Counted from the first letter of the stretch, positions 41,149 through 50,965 are shown. The stretch is DNA of 64,000 nt from Psychroflexus torquis ATCC 700755 (GCF_000153485.2 NC_018721.1:4257833-4321832); one strand, 5' to 3'. Notes: generated by a model not told the origin, from the letters alone. Program-made: numbers and translations.

Positions 41149-43530
41149 TTAAAATTGAAAACGATAGCCAAAATCAGGGAAAAAGCCAATTTGATTTATT
41201 TGTTCTATGCTACTAGTACTTCTATTATATCTTCTAACAAAAACATTATCTCTATTGGTAAGGTTTTGGAAGTCTACATAAAATTTATGAGATGTTTTTT
41301 TCTTATTACTATTAAGCGTTACTGCAAATTTTAAATCTAGTCTCAGGTAATCTTCATATTGCTCACTAAACGCTAAATCATCTTGTAAGACTTCATACCC
41401 TGCATTTTGTGAAGCCTCCAAATCTACCGGTGTAAAACGATTTCCTCCTGAGGTTACAAAACGAGCATCGATGGAAAAAATATTTTTCTTATTCTCTCCA
41501 AACTTAAACTCTTTCCCCGCTAAAAAATTAAAGATGTGACCACCATTAAAAGGGGTGCTTCGTTCGATGCCATCACTACCTTTATAGGTACTCTCAAAAA
41601 AAGAACTTGTTATCAAGGCATGATATCCTTTGCTAAATGATTTTTCTAAGGTGAGTTCCAATCCTATATTTTCTCCAGTTCCTGAACTAACTAAATCTGT
41701 ATTATCTGATGAAAATGTGAAATCTGCTCCTTCGGTTAATGAAGAATAACTAGATGGGGATCCGTCTATGGCAGCATTATCTATTTTTTGATAATAGGTT
41801 TCTACTTTTGCTCTCCAGCTAGGTGCAATTTTAACATCATAGCCTAAAACATAGTGCTGACTTCTCACAAAATCTAAATTTTCATTAGGGTTTGTGATCA
41901 CTCCATTTACTTCTTCATTTAGAAATAATAATGGGGTGGCTATATTTTGATGATGAAGACCGTACCCTATATTTAGCGTATGTTTAGGGTCTATTCTATA
42001 AGACATAGAGGCTCTTGGTTCTACAACAAACTGCTCATTAAGATCACTATACATGGTATGTATTCCTGTATTTAGGGTCAGTTTTTCAGTCAATCTATAT
42101 TTAGTTTGAATGTAGGGTTGAAATACATTATAACTCCCGTTAATACTTCTAATGGTTACTAAATCAGGGTCTCCATCACCGTTTAAATCTTCTTGTTCAT
42201 CTCTCTGCTTTCTATCTAAATCTGCTGAGAAATTCTCTAATAATAATCCTGTTCTAAGGGTGAATTTATTGTTGATTTTAGTATTGAATAATGTTGAAAA
42301 TGTTAATCTAGTTTCTTCATTGTTATTTTCTGCAAATCTTATAATCCTTTGGTCATCGGTAGCCAAATCAATAATACGGTCTTCTTCAAAATCGCTGCTA
42401 TTCGATGCGCCTGCAATGACTGTTTTTAAATACGATTTTTCGCCAATGTTCAGTAAATGCTTAGCTCCTAAAACACCAATGTTAGAAGACACATAAGAGT
42501 TTTCATCTTCTGCTGAGAAAAGGTCATCTTCATCAAAATCCTCACCGATTAAATCGATGCTTGATGTACCCATGATTCCAAATAGAGAGAATGTACCCAG
42601 TTTGCTTTTTCCTAAATTAATATTAAATGAAACATCAGAATAATTAGGGGTGTCGCTGGTTCCTGCCCCTCCTATAAGTCCGATAAGCGAGTATCGTGCA
42701 GCCACCAAAAACGAGCCGTTATTCTTTCTGTTCAATGGGCCTTCTGCCGTTGCTTCTAAACCCGTGAAGGCTCCCACTTGAAAAGAATACTCATACTCAT
42801 CTTTGTTTCCATTTCTAAAACCCAAATCAAAAACACCTCCAATGGCATTACCATATTCGGCAGGGAATGCAGAGGTTATAAAATCAGAATTTTTAAGAAG
42901 ATTGGGGTTTAATGCAGATACGGGGCTTCCTGTTGTCCCTAAGGCCGAAAAATGATTGGGACTTGGAATTGGAATACCTTCTACCCGCCATAACAACCCT
43001 GTTGGAGAATTCCCCCGAACTACGATATCATTACGGCTATCGTCTGGTGAAGCTACTCCTGCAAAATTACTTACCAATCGTGCAACATCATTTCTTCCAC
43101 CAGCATATCTTGCAACTTCTTTTACACCAAATTGACGTGCGGAGACTGACGAGAATTTGTTTAAAGATTTTATTTTATTCGTTCTACTTGTAATTATGAT
43201 CTCGTCTAGACTCCCATAAGATTCTGTAAGTGCTACGGTAACATCTACATCTTTTCCTGTACTCACTTCAATATCTGGAATTGTACTGGTTTCGTAACCA
43301 ATGTAACTTACTCTAATGGTTTTTCTGCCCACAGGGACATCCGTTAATGTAAAATACCCGTCAAAGTCTGTAATTACACCTTTGGAAATTTTAGCCCCCA
43401 AGAGTTCTACATTAGCTCCGATCAATGGAAGTTCGGATTGTTTATCGAGAATTTTACCTTTTATAGTTCCATTCTGTCCATACATTATGGAGGCAAATAA
43501 TGTAAAAATAATAAAGATTGATTTTTTCAT
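41149..43530 (-). CDS. TonB-dependent outer membrane receptor with carboxypeptidase-like N-terminal domain
   Basis: About 793 residues from the ATG at 43530 (MKKSIFIIFTLFASIMYGQ, a good signal peptide); an ATG at 43575 would add 15 residues. A carboxypeptidase-regulatory-like domain (GTIKGKILDKQSELPLIGANV, DFDGYFTLTDVPVG) is followed by the plug (about 115-240, RNDIVVRGNSPTGLLWRVEG, EYGNAIGGVFDLGFR) and a 22-strand-type barrel ending in GYRFQF with a terminal aromatic. No SusD partner is adjacent, so the substrate is unclear; an iron complex or peptide is as likely as a glycan. It is intact and transcribed alone. Confidence 0.93.
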   Translation of the reverse strand: MKKSIFIIFTLFASIMYGQNGTIKGKILDKQSELPLIGANVELLGAKISKGVITDFDGYFTLTDVPVGRKTIRVSYIGYETSTIPDIEVSTGKDVDVTVALTESYGSLDEIIITSRTNKIKSLNKFSSVSARQFGVKEVARYAGGRNDVARLVSNFAGVASPDDSRNDIVVRGNSPTGLLWRVEGIPIPSPNHFSALGTTGSPVSALNPNLLKNSDFITSAFPAEYGNAIGGVFDLGFRNGNKDEYEYSFQVGAFTGLEATAEGPLNRKNNGSFLVAARYSLIGLIGGAGTSDTPNYSDVSFNINLGKSKLGTFSLFGIMGTSSIDLIGEDFDEDDLFSAEDENSYVSSNIGVLGAKHLLNIGEKSYLKTVIAGASNSSDFEEDRIIDLATDDQRIIRFAENNNEETRLTFSTLFNTKINNKFTLRTGLLLENFSADLDRKQRDEQEDLNGDGDPDLVTIRSINGSYNVFQPYIQTKYRLTEKLTLNTGIHTMYSDLNEQFVVEPRASMSYRIDPKHTLNIGYGLHHQNIATPLLFLNEEVNGVITNPNENLDFVRSQHYVLGYDVKIAPSWRAKVETYYQKIDNAAIDGSPSSYSSLTEGADFTFSSDNTDLVSSGTGENIGLELTLEKSFSKGYHALITSSFFESTYKGSDGIERSTPFNGGHIFNFLAGKEFKFGENKKNIFSIDARFVTSGGNRFTPVDLEASQNAGYEVLQDDLAFSEQYEDYLRLDLKFAVTLNSNKKKTSHKFYVDFQNLTNRDNVFVRRYNRSTSSIEQINQIGFFPDFGYRFQF

Positions 43531-43673
43531 AGTAATTGGTTTGATTTTTATTTCTACAAAGAAACATTGCTTCAAAGCTTAAACTCGTTGACTTAAATCA
43601 ATAAATTTAGTTGAGTGATAAAATTTATTAAATTTTTCTTTAAGCACATATAAAAAACCAAAATATGCATGTA

Positions 43674-43976
43674 TCATATTGTTTTACAGTGTTTTGTATA
43701 ACATTCGCTAAAAAATATTAATCCATATTTAAAAATACGTTTAGCCTTTCTGCCCTATTTTTTAATTTTAATTAGATTTATTTGATGCCGATTTATGCCA
43801 ATTTTATAACAACACACGAAGGCTATCATAACAAGTCATATTAATTTTTCTATGCTTTGAATATCTTGTAGATGCGTTTTTTTAATATCAAATCCACTAG
43901 ACTTCACTGCTTTAAAAGACCTCTCAATTTGCCATCGTTTTTGATAATCGTGTTGTGCATTTTCAGGCTTTTGAGT
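43674..43976 (-). pseudogene. C-terminal fragment of an IS4-type transposase
   Basis: The minus strand reads HDYQKRWQIERSFKAVKSSG and THLQDIQSIEKLI, a stop, VMIAFVCCYKIGINRHQ and later GRKAKRIFKYGLIFF. RWQIERSFKA.KSSGF is the conserved C-terminal (Glu-containing) block of IS4-family transposases. No N-terminal part is present nearby, and a dead IS1595-like gene starts 14 bases away. Confidence 0.7.
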
Positions 43977-43989
43977 TAATCATTTAGTC

Positions 43990-45075
43990 ATGAAAGTATT
44001 CAAAGGTCAAAGCATACTCAGTTTTGTAAAAGAACTACCAAATGATGAGGCTTGTAAAGCATATTTAGCCAAAATTAAATGCTAGGATGGTTTTAAATGT
44101 ATGATATGTAATCATAGCAAAAGCTGTGAAAAGAGGGTTATAGGTATCATTGCTACGGTTGCAATCATGTCGAAAGTGCCACAGCAAGCACCTTATTTCA
44201 TAAGGTTAAATTTGGTTTACAAAAGGCATTTTGCGTTGTATTTGAAATGAGTACGAGTACTAAAAGTGTTTCCAGTATTCAAATGGGAAAGCAATTTGTT
44301 ATTCGACATGGTACAGCTTGGTATTTTATGCAAAAGGTTAGAAAATCTATGAGAAGTAGTCTAATGTATCCTCTAACTGAAATAGTTCATGTAGATGAGT
44401 TTACTGAAGGAGGCCAATAAGAGACAAAGCAAGGCAGAAGTTATGATTCAAAAAAAAAGGCAGTAATAGCTGTTGAGTTGAACGTAAGACATCAAATAAA
44501 AAGAGTCTATGCAAAGTCTATAGATGATTATTCAGCGAAATCATTAACTCCACTATTTGAAGAACAGATAAGTTCTTCGGCAAAAATAGTTACCGATAAA
44601 TGGAAAGGTTATGTTCCGCTTAAAAAAAGCTACATTATAGAGCAAAAACTAAGTAATACCAATTTAGTTTTTAAATGATGCATTAAAAATTTGAATTATA
44701 CTACGACGTAGCTCAGCACAGGTTTTTTACTTAGCTGAGGAAAAAAATATAAGCATAGCAATAGTTACGGTTCTATTTTATGACGATTAGTAAGTGAAAA
44801 AGAAACTAATTTTATACGACATTTGAATGCTAAATTGGTATAATAACAGGAGAAACTTTAAAGAATTACATGTAGTAATTATGCAGTTGAAATCTTGGCT
44901 AAAGGCTATACCAACTCATGTTAGTAAATGGCATTTGCAAAGCTATTTCGAAGAATTCTGCTTTAAAATTAATCGATCTCAATTCAAACAAAGTGTTTTT
45001 CACAAGACTATTGAAAAAATGGTAATAGCTAAACCGATTTTTCATAAAGATATTAAACAGAGGTTAAATGTGTAA
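43990..45075 (+). pseudogene. IS1595-type transposase, broken and split by a MITE-like repeat
   Basis: It begins MKVFKGQSILSFVKELPND, then has a stop, a zinc-ribbon remnant (KCMICNHSKSCEKR), a frameshift, and the nuclease part: EIVHVDEFTEGG, a stop, KKAVIAVELNVRHQIKRVYAK and SSAKIVTDKWKGY. At 44657 a MITE-like repeat splits the gene. Removing it and one TAA restores the frame (QKLSN joined to NRRNFKELHVVIMQLKSWL), leading to KWHLQSYFEEFCFKINRS and a stop at 45073. The gene was probably already dead or died soon after. Confidence 0.8.
44657..44840 (+). mobile_element. MITE-like repeat inserted in a transposase gene, TAA target duplication
   Basis: 184 bp from TACCAATTTAGTTTTTAAATG to TTTGAATGCTAAATTGGTA, flanked by TAA on each side (44654-44656 and 44841-44843). 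It shares its left end with the copy at 26103. The exact interruption of a reading frame that rejoins after excision is direct proof of insertion. Confidence 0.92.
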
Positions 45076-45279
45076 CTCAATAAAATTGCATAAAGTTATT
45101 AAGTAATATCCATTGAATATAGACTTGGGTTCTAGTCATTTTTCTTTTTCTCCCAAAATAGTAATGATTGGTTTTATTTGTGGTAATGATAAATGTATGC
45201 TCAGTGACCCTTATTCATATCCCATATTTTGTCCATTGATTATACGTCGTGTTAGCCTTTGTATCTCCAAATTTAAGAA

Positions 45280-46374
45280 TCAGATTATGTTTATGGTGTT
45301 TAAGTCTATATTTCTTTTCTTTCCTCTAAGCTCAATACTTCCCAAAGGGATTAGTTTATATCCGTCAGTATCAGAAATAAGATTAAAAGTCTCCTTAGAA
45401 ATCAAGATGTCTACGTTGTATTGATTGCATTGTTCCTGAATTCGTGCAGTGGTATTTAGTACATCTCCAGAATAGATGATATCTTTTTTAATAACACCAA
45501 CTTCACCTGCCATGACAGAGCCGTAATGAATACCTGCCTTGAATTCTGGCATAACCTTATATTTCTTTTCGTAAATAGGCCTTAGATCAACAAGTTTTTC
45601 TTGAATCTGCGAAAAACAATTAAGACAATTTGCATTTCGTATACCCTTTTTCAACGACCAAGAGATTACAATTTCATCTCCAACATATTGGTATATCTCC
45701 CCTTCATTATTAAGAATCGTACTGGTCACATCCGCAAATAAATCATTCAATAAATTGAAGTATTTCTCATTGCCTATTTTCTCTGCAATTGAAGTTGAAG
45801 AACGCATGTCCATGAACATAAAAATTCTTTCCTCTTTTTTTGGCTGGTGGTAATTTCCTGCGAGGAATTTTAATAATATACCAGGGCCAAATTTATCATT
45901 GACTTGTAATAGGAATAGGGTTAAAAGTGTTATAGCACCCCACAAAATAAAAGTTGTAATTAAGGTCGGATTAAGAATGAATCCCAAAGCTGTTTTTATT
46001 GTGTCAAATGAAACTCCAGAGAATCCCTGTTCTACTAATACATTTGTAAATGTGGTCACCACGTTAACTAGAACAAAGATCAAGACATAAGCCGTGAGCG
46101 TTGTGAGCATGGCAAACTTGAAAGATCTTCTCCTGAACAATTGGCTATTTACAGAAACAAGTATGATCCCTCCAAGTACTCCGGCAATTAGCCCGACTAC
46201 TATGTTTGATAGAAAATAAATTCTAAAATTGAATAAAGGTGAAGGACCTAGGGAATATGGGGAATTGATTAAAGCATAATTGAAAAAAAAGATGAATATA
46301 TTTATTAAAATGTAGCCAATCGTAATTACGGCTACTTTGTTGAGATTCATCTTTAGTTGTCGGGATAATTTCAT
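45280..46374 (-). CDS. Membrane-bound class III adenylate/guanylate cyclase
   Basis: 364 residues. Four to five membrane helices fill the first 175 residues (for example VAVITIGYILINIFIFFF and VVGLIAGVLGGIILV), followed by a class III cyclase domain: FMFMDMRSSTSIAEKIG carries the metal-binding Asp residues, YQYVGDEIVISW the second metal site, and YSGDVLNTTARIQEQCNQ the transition-state region (Asn and Arg present). It would make cAMP or cGMP inside the cell; the substrate-choosing residues are not obvious by eye. A Crp-like regulator lies 6 kb away, but a link is only possible. Confidence 0.92.
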   Translation of the reverse strand: MKLSRQLKMNLNKVAVITIGYILINIFIFFFNYALINSPYSLGPSPLFNFRIYFLSNIVVGLIAGVLGGIILVSVNSQLFRRRSFKFAMLTTLTAYVLIFVLVNVVTTFTNVLVEQGFSGVSFDTIKTALGFILNPTLITTFILWGAITLLTLFLLQVNDKFGPGILLKFLAGNYHQPKKEERIFMFMDMRSSTSIAEKIGNEKYFNLLNDLFADVTSTILNNEGEIYQYVGDEIVISWSLKKGIRNANCLNCFSQIQEKLVDLRPIYEKKYKVMPEFKAGIHYGSVMAGEVGVIKKDIIYSGDVLNTTARIQEQCNQYNVDILISKETFNLISDTDGYKLIPLGSIELRGKKRNIDLNTINII

Positions 46375-46375
46375 C

Positions 46376-46515
46376 TAATGGAAGATAACGTCTGGTATAA
46401 TGTTAGTTGCGCGTTTAAAGCACTAAATTTAGTAAATAAAACGAACCAGAGGAAATACCGAAGGAATTTCCAAGCAAACTAGAACCAAGCCATTAATTAT
46501 ACACGGCTTAAGTTT
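46376..46515 (-). repeat. attC-like spacer 1
   Basis: Between the cyclase gene and the next unit upstream. On the minus strand the left end is AAGCCGTGTATAAT and the right end ATTATACCAGACGTT. The inside has GGAAATTCC/GGTATTTCC-like arms and the shared block TATTTACTAAATTTAGTG. It codes for nothing. Confidence 0.6.
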
Positions 46516-46682
46516 ACAATTCATTTAATTTAGATATAAATCAGAAAGCACCAAAGAGAGGAATAAGGTTAATATACAGGCAGAGACTATGATCTAGTCA
46601 ATCCCGAAGCCTCGGAATAAATCCCCTCTCTTTTCTACACAGGTTTCGAACTTCCTATATCTATCGGGAGTATGAGGCTTTA

Positions 46683-46842
46683 TACCAAATTAGACCTATA
46701 ATGACGCAATAAATCGTTTCTTTTTAGCCTGCTTTTCATCAAAAATAATTACCGTAGCTAAGGCTATGCTAGTTATTTTTGATTTCAATCAATCAAAAAA
46801 TAATTCAATTTATTCATACGGCATTATAAATATAATTTGGTA
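46683..46842 (-). mobile_element. MITE-like repeat with TTA target duplication (160 bp form)
   Basis: It starts TACCAAATTAGACCTATAA and ends ATAATTTGGTA, flanked by TTA at 46680-46682 and 46843-46845. It has the same 160-bp length as the copy at 12525, in the opposite orientation, with three TCAA units. Confidence 0.9.
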
Positions 46843-46910
46843 TTAGACCTCGAATAAGTAAAATAGGCAACCAAAAACTTCGCAATTTATTATTTATGTG
46901 CAGTTTTAAG

Positions 46911-46950
46911 CCTTGTTGTACCTGCCTGCCAGTAGGCAGGTACAACAAGG
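46911..46950. repeat. Perfect 17-bp palindrome arm pair at an IS110 fragment
   Basis: CCTTGTTGTACCTGCCT at 46911-46927 is exactly complementary to AGGCAGGTACAACAAGG at 46934-46950, with loop GCCAGT. It directly precedes the surviving IS110 coding fragment. It may be a REP-like repeat or a small palindromic element inserted in the old IS. Confidence 0.85.
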
Positions 46951-47108
46951 CTTGTAGAGATCTTTATGAGCGGATATTAGCCAAAGGAAAGAGTAAGAAA
47001 TTGGCATTAATTGCGGTATGTAATAAGCTCTTAAAACAAGCCTTTGCCATCGCAAAATCAGGGTTGATATATGATAAAGAATATAAAAGTACTCTAGTGA
47101 AAAATTAA
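46951..47108 (+). pseudogene. IS110-family transposase C-terminal fragment
   Basis: The frame reads ACRDLYERILAKGKSKKLAL, then AVCNKLLKQAFAIAKSGLIYD and a stop at 47106. This is the usual last 50 residues of IS110-family (DEDD) transposases, following the transposase_20 domain. Nothing else of the element is left. Confidence 0.8.
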
Positions 47109-47155
47109 TGAGTTTTTACTTGTTTTTTGCCACAGTACTTTGTTGTGGGTAGTTT

Positions 47156-47644
47156 TTATTCACATTTATTTAATTCCGAATAGAATTTAATCGGATTGCG
47201 TTTTATGTATTCCTTGCCATTTATGGATTTACAAAATTTCGCTTTATCCATTTTTATAATTATTTCTAAATACGTAACAAAGTCCTCTGCGTATTCTCCG
47301 TCGGCGAAGCTTATTAGCTTTAAGCTCGGTAAATAAAAATCAGAATTTTTTTCAGAAGTCACTTGTTCAAAAATAAGTCGAGTCGTTTCATAGAAAAAGT
47401 CTGTTTTGCCAAGATTATGGTCAGGTCCAGTTGTTCCGCAGTATAATTCAAATTCAGTATAGTTTTCAGGAACAAGTTTTATTAAAATAGAGTCAGGAAT
47501 TTTATTTTCCTTTAAATATAATTCAGATGCAGTATTTAAGTTTTTCTCATATTCAGATACATTCAGAGTATTTAATTCGGTTAAATTTCCAAAAGTCAGA
47601 AACGAAAAAATCATTAAAAGTGGTAATGTCAAAAATTTAATCAT
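47156..47644 (-). CDS. Secreted protein of unknown function
   Basis: 162 residues with a signal peptide (MIKFLTLPLLMIFSFLTFG). The mature part has two Cys (YCGTTG and KFCKSI) and no recognised family. The gene has its own spacer repeat upstream, with the start codon 24 bases after the ACAACGTA end motif. I treat it as one unit of the cassette-like array. Confidence 0.7.
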   Translation of the reverse strand: MIKFLTLPLLMIFSFLTFGNLTELNTLNVSEYEKNLNTASELYLKENKIPDSILIKLVPENYTEFELYCGTTGPDHNLGKTDFFYETTRLIFEQVTSEKNSDFYLPSLKLISFADGEYAEDFVTYLEIIIKMDKAKFCKSINGKEYIKRNPIKFYSELNKCE

Positions 47645-47662
47645 AGGTTTTTCTCAAATGTG

Positions 47663-47815
47663 CTACGTTGTTGCACAAGATTAGTTGCTGTATTTGAACA
47701 CTAAAGTTAATAAATAATTACTGAATAGAAAGTCCACGAGTCCCGACGGTTCGGGATTCCTAAGTAAGCCAAAACAAAGCAATTAATTTTGTATGGTGGT
47801 TTGGGTAGGCTTTCT
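47663..47815 (-). repeat. attC-like spacer 2
   Basis: On the minus strand: left end AACCACCATACAAAATTAATTG, centre CCCGAACCGTCGGGA (a small hairpin), shared block GACTTTCTATTCAG followed by TATTTATTAACTTTAGTG, right end TTGTGCAACAACGTA. It fills the gap between the GNAT gene stop and the next start. Confidence 0.65.
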
Positions 47816-47844
47816 GCGTTCTAAAATTCAATTCTATTTCCTTT

Positions 47845-48246
47845 TTATTTTGTCCGACGAATTATAAATCCGTTTTCAACTTTTTCAAATCCAATTTTTG
47901 GGTAATATTCCATTGCAATAGATGCCGAAAGTAAAATTAGAGCCGTTTCTTTTCCGATTTCCTTTTGAGTCAATTCTATTAGTCTTTTTCCAATTCCGTC
48001 TTTTTGATATTCACTTTTTACAGCCAAATCCGACAAATAGCAAGCATAACAAAAATCAGTTATCGAGCGTGAAATTCCAATCAGTTCGTTATTCAACCAC
48101 GCAGTTATAATCAGATTTGAATTTTCATACATTTTCCTTATTCGTCCGCTATCTGATGTCGGTCTTTTTATTCCAGAACTATCATAAACTTCAATTATTT
48201 CTGATGTTTTTGGAACAATTCCGACTTTAAATTCAATTATTTTCAT
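47845..48246 (-). CDS. GNAT-family N-acetyltransferase
   Basis: 133 residues. The acetyl-CoA pyrophosphate loop is KSEYQKDGIGKRLIEL (Q/R-x-x-G-x-G/A), preceded by the DLAVK strand and followed by ASIAMEYYPKIGFEKVENGF. The substrate is unknown. Single GNAT genes are common passengers of integron cassettes, which fits its place between two spacer repeats. Confidence 0.9.
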   Translation of the reverse strand: MKIIEFKVGIVPKTSEIIEVYDSSGIKRPTSDSGRIRKMYENSNLIITAWLNNELIGISRSITDFCYACYLSDLAVKSEYQKDGIGKRLIELTQKEIGKETALILLSASIAMEYYPKIGFEKVENGFIIRRTK

Positions 48247-48468
48247 TCGATTACAGTTTTTTTTAGCTTACACCCCTCCCCCCTGTATCAATCGTGCGTT
48301 ATGGTTAAGATAATGTTCCGGACACAAAATAGCCAAATATGCAGAGTGGTCTATACCTTTTTTTTATTCCTAATAGGCCAATTCGCAAAATTGGCGGGTC
48401 TACCAGAATACACAGAACTTTCCCCTAGCACTGCCCACGACGCATGATTTGATCACAGAATGTTATGC
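48247..48468 (-). repeat. attC-like spacer of a second type
   Basis: Between the start of the GNAT gene and the stop of the next gene. On the minus strand it starts AAGCATAACATTCTGTG and ends ACCATAACGCACGATTG. An inner hairpin CCAATTTTGCGAATTGG lies near 48390. Its body differs from the main type; only the general layout (AAC near the left end, AACGC near the right) is shared. Confidence 0.4.
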
Positions 48469-49278
48469 TTATTTTGTTAAGAGTTCAACAAATCTGCTAC
48501 TCATCCAACCGACAGAGAAATAGCTGTCTTCATATGCATAATCATAGAAAGTTCTATCGTTCGTTTGATTGTTCAGCATAAATACAAACCACCAGACTCT
48601 TCCAGTATTATCAGTTCGTTCGGCTAATGCATAACCCAGGTCACCTGCTGTAAAAGTTGCTAAGATATTGTCATCCAAAATTTGGGGTGAATCTCTTAAA
48701 GAGTATGCTTCATTTAGAACCTTGAATTTCTTGGGACTAGAAAGTTTAGCTGGAAATACAGTTCCACCAATCCAATTTACTTTTTCAAGTATTTCGAAAT
48801 TGGTTCCATCGTAATTCCAACGTTCCAATGAGTAGGTGTTCCCAGCGCAACAAGGCCAATGAATAAGCTCAAAATACAGAGTTCCGCCTATATTTGTTCT
48901 CCAAAAAGATTCAACTGTTCCGAACCTATTGAATACTTCAGAATACTTTCCATCTGAATTCTTTTTAAGAATTGTTATTCCAGTTGGTTCTCCTCCAGAA
49001 AATCCTTCATATACGATTTCCAAATCATCGTCCATATCTAGATCAATGAATTTGAACTTTTCCAACTCTTCTTGGAGTTCGATCCAATCATTTTGCCCGT
49101 AATAATCCTTTATTAACCAGTGATCTAAAGACTTTGCAATCTCAAGTTTTGTTGAATCGGGAACTTGAGTTTCAATGCTTGTCCATTCTACAGGCTTGGT
49201 CAACAATACTTCATGCTCCTGACTGAATGTCTGGAAAGAAATAATAAAGGCCAAATGGGCAAAGAGTATTTTCTTCAT
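48469..49278 (-). CDS. Secreted protein of unknown function
   Basis: About 269 residues from the ATG at 49278 (MKKILFAHLAFIISFQTFSQ, a signal peptide); an ATG at 49287 would add three residues. The sequence FIDLDMDDDLEIVYEGFSGG resembles a VCBS/FG-GAP calcium-binding loop, and WPCCAGNTYSLERWNYDG follows. The C-terminal part (GYALAERTDNTGRVWWFV) could be an SH3-like segment. I cannot assign a family. It lies between two spacer repeats. Confidence 0.7.
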   Translation of the reverse strand: MKKILFAHLAFIISFQTFSQEHEVLLTKPVEWTSIETQVPDSTKLEIAKSLDHWLIKDYYGQNDWIELQEELEKFKFIDLDMDDDLEIVYEGFSGGEPTGITILKKNSDGKYSEVFNRFGTVESFWRTNIGGTLYFELIHWPCCAGNTYSLERWNYDGTNFEILEKVNWIGGTVFPAKLSSPKKFKVLNEAYSLRDSPQILDDNILATFTAGDLGYALAERTDNTGRVWWFVFMLNNQTNDRTFYDYAYEDSYFSVGWMSSRFVELLTK

Positions 49279-49289
49279 GAAGGTCAATT

Positions 49290-49427
49290 GAGCATAACTT
49301 TGTTGTACAAGTTTTTTCGCGGTGATTAAGCGATAAAGTTAATAAATAATAGCTGAATAGAAAGTCGGTGAGGACTTTCGTAAGTGGGCAAGAACTAGCA
49401 ATAAATCATATACTTTGTTAGCCACTG
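49290..49427 (-). repeat. attC-like spacer 3
   Basis: On the minus strand: left end GGCTAACAAAGTATATGA, then TTTATTGCTAGTTCTTGCC, a GAAAGTCC/GGACTTTC-type hairpin, the shared block GACTTTCTATTCAG and TATTTATTAACTTTA, right end TTGTACAACAAAGTTATGC. It runs exactly from the stop of the serine hydrolase gene to about 11 bases before the next start. Confidence 0.7.
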
Positions 49428-50609
49428 TTACTGTTTTTCTGCATACTTTAGAGGTGTTCGATATATGTCTCTTACCTCTGTCGCACCGTTTTCAGTATCA
49501 GACGTATTTACAAATACAATAATACCGATTCCATTTTCCCGCAAAAAATAAGCGTGCGAAAGCAAACCTAAATCGTTTCCGCTATGACCAATTTTTTCAG
49601 AATCCACAGTCCAAAACACACCTTTTCTAAAATCAGACGAAACAGGATCTTTCATCATTTCTTTATAACTCTCAGCAGTTAATAAATTATCCTCACCTTT
49701 ATATCCTCGAATCATCGTACTTAAAAACTTACCATAATCGATTACGTTTGAAATCAAATTGCCATCAGGATAAGTTATTAAATCGGCATCTGGCATTGGA
49801 TACCCATACCAGTATAAAGATGAAACATTCTTGGGTTCGTAATTTTTGCCTCTCCAACCTGTATTATTCATCTGCAAAGGGTGTAATATGTGTTCTTTTA
49901 CAAACTCGGCATAATTTTCACCTGTTGTTTGCTCAATGATGTAGGCTGCAATATTTGCCCCCATATTACTATATTTATAAGTATTCCCTGGGTGTTTATT
50001 GGAGAAGTTTTGTTCTTTGTTATACCAAGTTTGGTCCTTAACATATTGTTTTTTTATAAATTCTCCTAAAGGCATTATTTTATTTGTATTAAATAATTCA
50101 ATCCATTTTTTCACTTCCACTTTTAAATCTTTATCGGAAAAGTTGGTGTAAAAAGACGGTATTTTGTTTTCAAACACGTAAGTTCTATCATAAGAATCGC
50201 CATCAAGTATACTTGACGTATGGTTTGCTAGTTGTTGTATGGTAATGTTTTCGTTTGGAAAATTGGGGTTGTATATTTTAAAAGGTAAATAGTTATTAAT
50301 ATTGTCATCCAAACGTAATTTCCCCATTTCTTGGGCTTTCATTAATGCAACCGAGAGCAATGTTTTAGAAATAGAAGCAATGGGTTGTGCAGTATGGATA
50401 GTGTAAGGTTTTTTTGTTTCTTTATGAGCATAACCAAAGCCTTTTGCATAGACAATACCGTCTTTATTTACGATTGCTACACCAAAGCCAACAAGATTAC
50501 TGTTTTTACTTAATTTCGTCAACTCAATAGTAATTGAATCATTAGTACTTTGTGCTTTGATTGATATGCTTATAGCTAGAATTAAGAATAGGATAATTAC
50601 TTTTTTCAT
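49428..50609 (-). CDS. Secreted serine hydrolase, class C beta-lactamase fold
   Basis: 393 residues with a signal peptide (IILFLILAISISIKAQ). The catalytic SxxK is SISK (Ser79, Lys82), the Tyr motif is YSN in YKYSNMGANIA, and the third motif is HSG in KIGHSGNDLG. All three motifs of the family are present, so the enzyme should be active as an esterase or peptidase. Whether it is a true beta-lactamase cannot be told. It is a single-gene unit between spacers. Confidence 0.92.
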   Translation of the reverse strand: MKKVIILFLILAISISIKAQSTNDSITIELTKLSKNSNLVGFGVAIVNKDGIVYAKGFGYAHKETKKPYTIHTAQPIASISKTLLSVALMKAQEMGKLRLDDNINNYLPFKIYNPNFPNENITIQQLANHTSSILDGDSYDRTYVFENKIPSFYTNFSDKDLKVEVKKWIELFNTNKIMPLGEFIKKQYVKDQTWYNKEQNFSNKHPGNTYKYSNMGANIAAYIIEQTTGENYAEFVKEHILHPLQMNNTGWRGKNYEPKNVSSLYWYGYPMPDADLITYPDGNLISNVIDYGKFLSTMIRGYKGEDNLLTAESYKEMMKDPVSSDFRKGVFWTVDSEKIGHSGNDLGLLSHAYFLRENGIGIIVFVNTSDTENGATEVRDIYRTPLKYAEKQ

Positions 50610-50765
50610 AAATGTAAATGTCTGTTCTGTTTAAAAGAAGACGAGTAGAAGGTTTTTTTGTTACGCCATTCTTTAAGTTAGCATGACGTTTTGAATATGC
50701 GTAGTGCAGGAATTCAAAGCTCCAGTTTATCAAGCCGTTGCCGTTTTTAGTAAATGTACTACAGT
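50610..50765 (-). repeat. Spacer between SDR and serine hydrolase genes
   Basis: On the minus strand: AAAACGGCAACGGCTTGATAA near the left end and CAAAACGTCATGCTAAC followed by CTTCTACTCGTC near the right. The ends again hold AAC and AACGT motifs, but the inside differs from the main spacer type. Confidence 0.4.
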
Positions 50766-50965
50766 TTAAATTTCATCTAATGATAGAGGTTTCGGTTGTT
50801 TCCCATCACTATCTTTTACTCCGTACTTTATAGCCTCTTTTGCAACTATCAGTATTTTTCCCGTCTTTTCAATGGCTTTTATATCTGACGCTATTTTGGA
50901 TATTACAATACCAATAAATTCAGGTGATTCCGAATTGCTTAAATCAAAATGTTCTTTATTTTCTA

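Noticed and set aside
45113..45424. 103-codon plus-strand open frame
   Set aside because: It overlaps the cyclase 3' end in antisense and has no own features.
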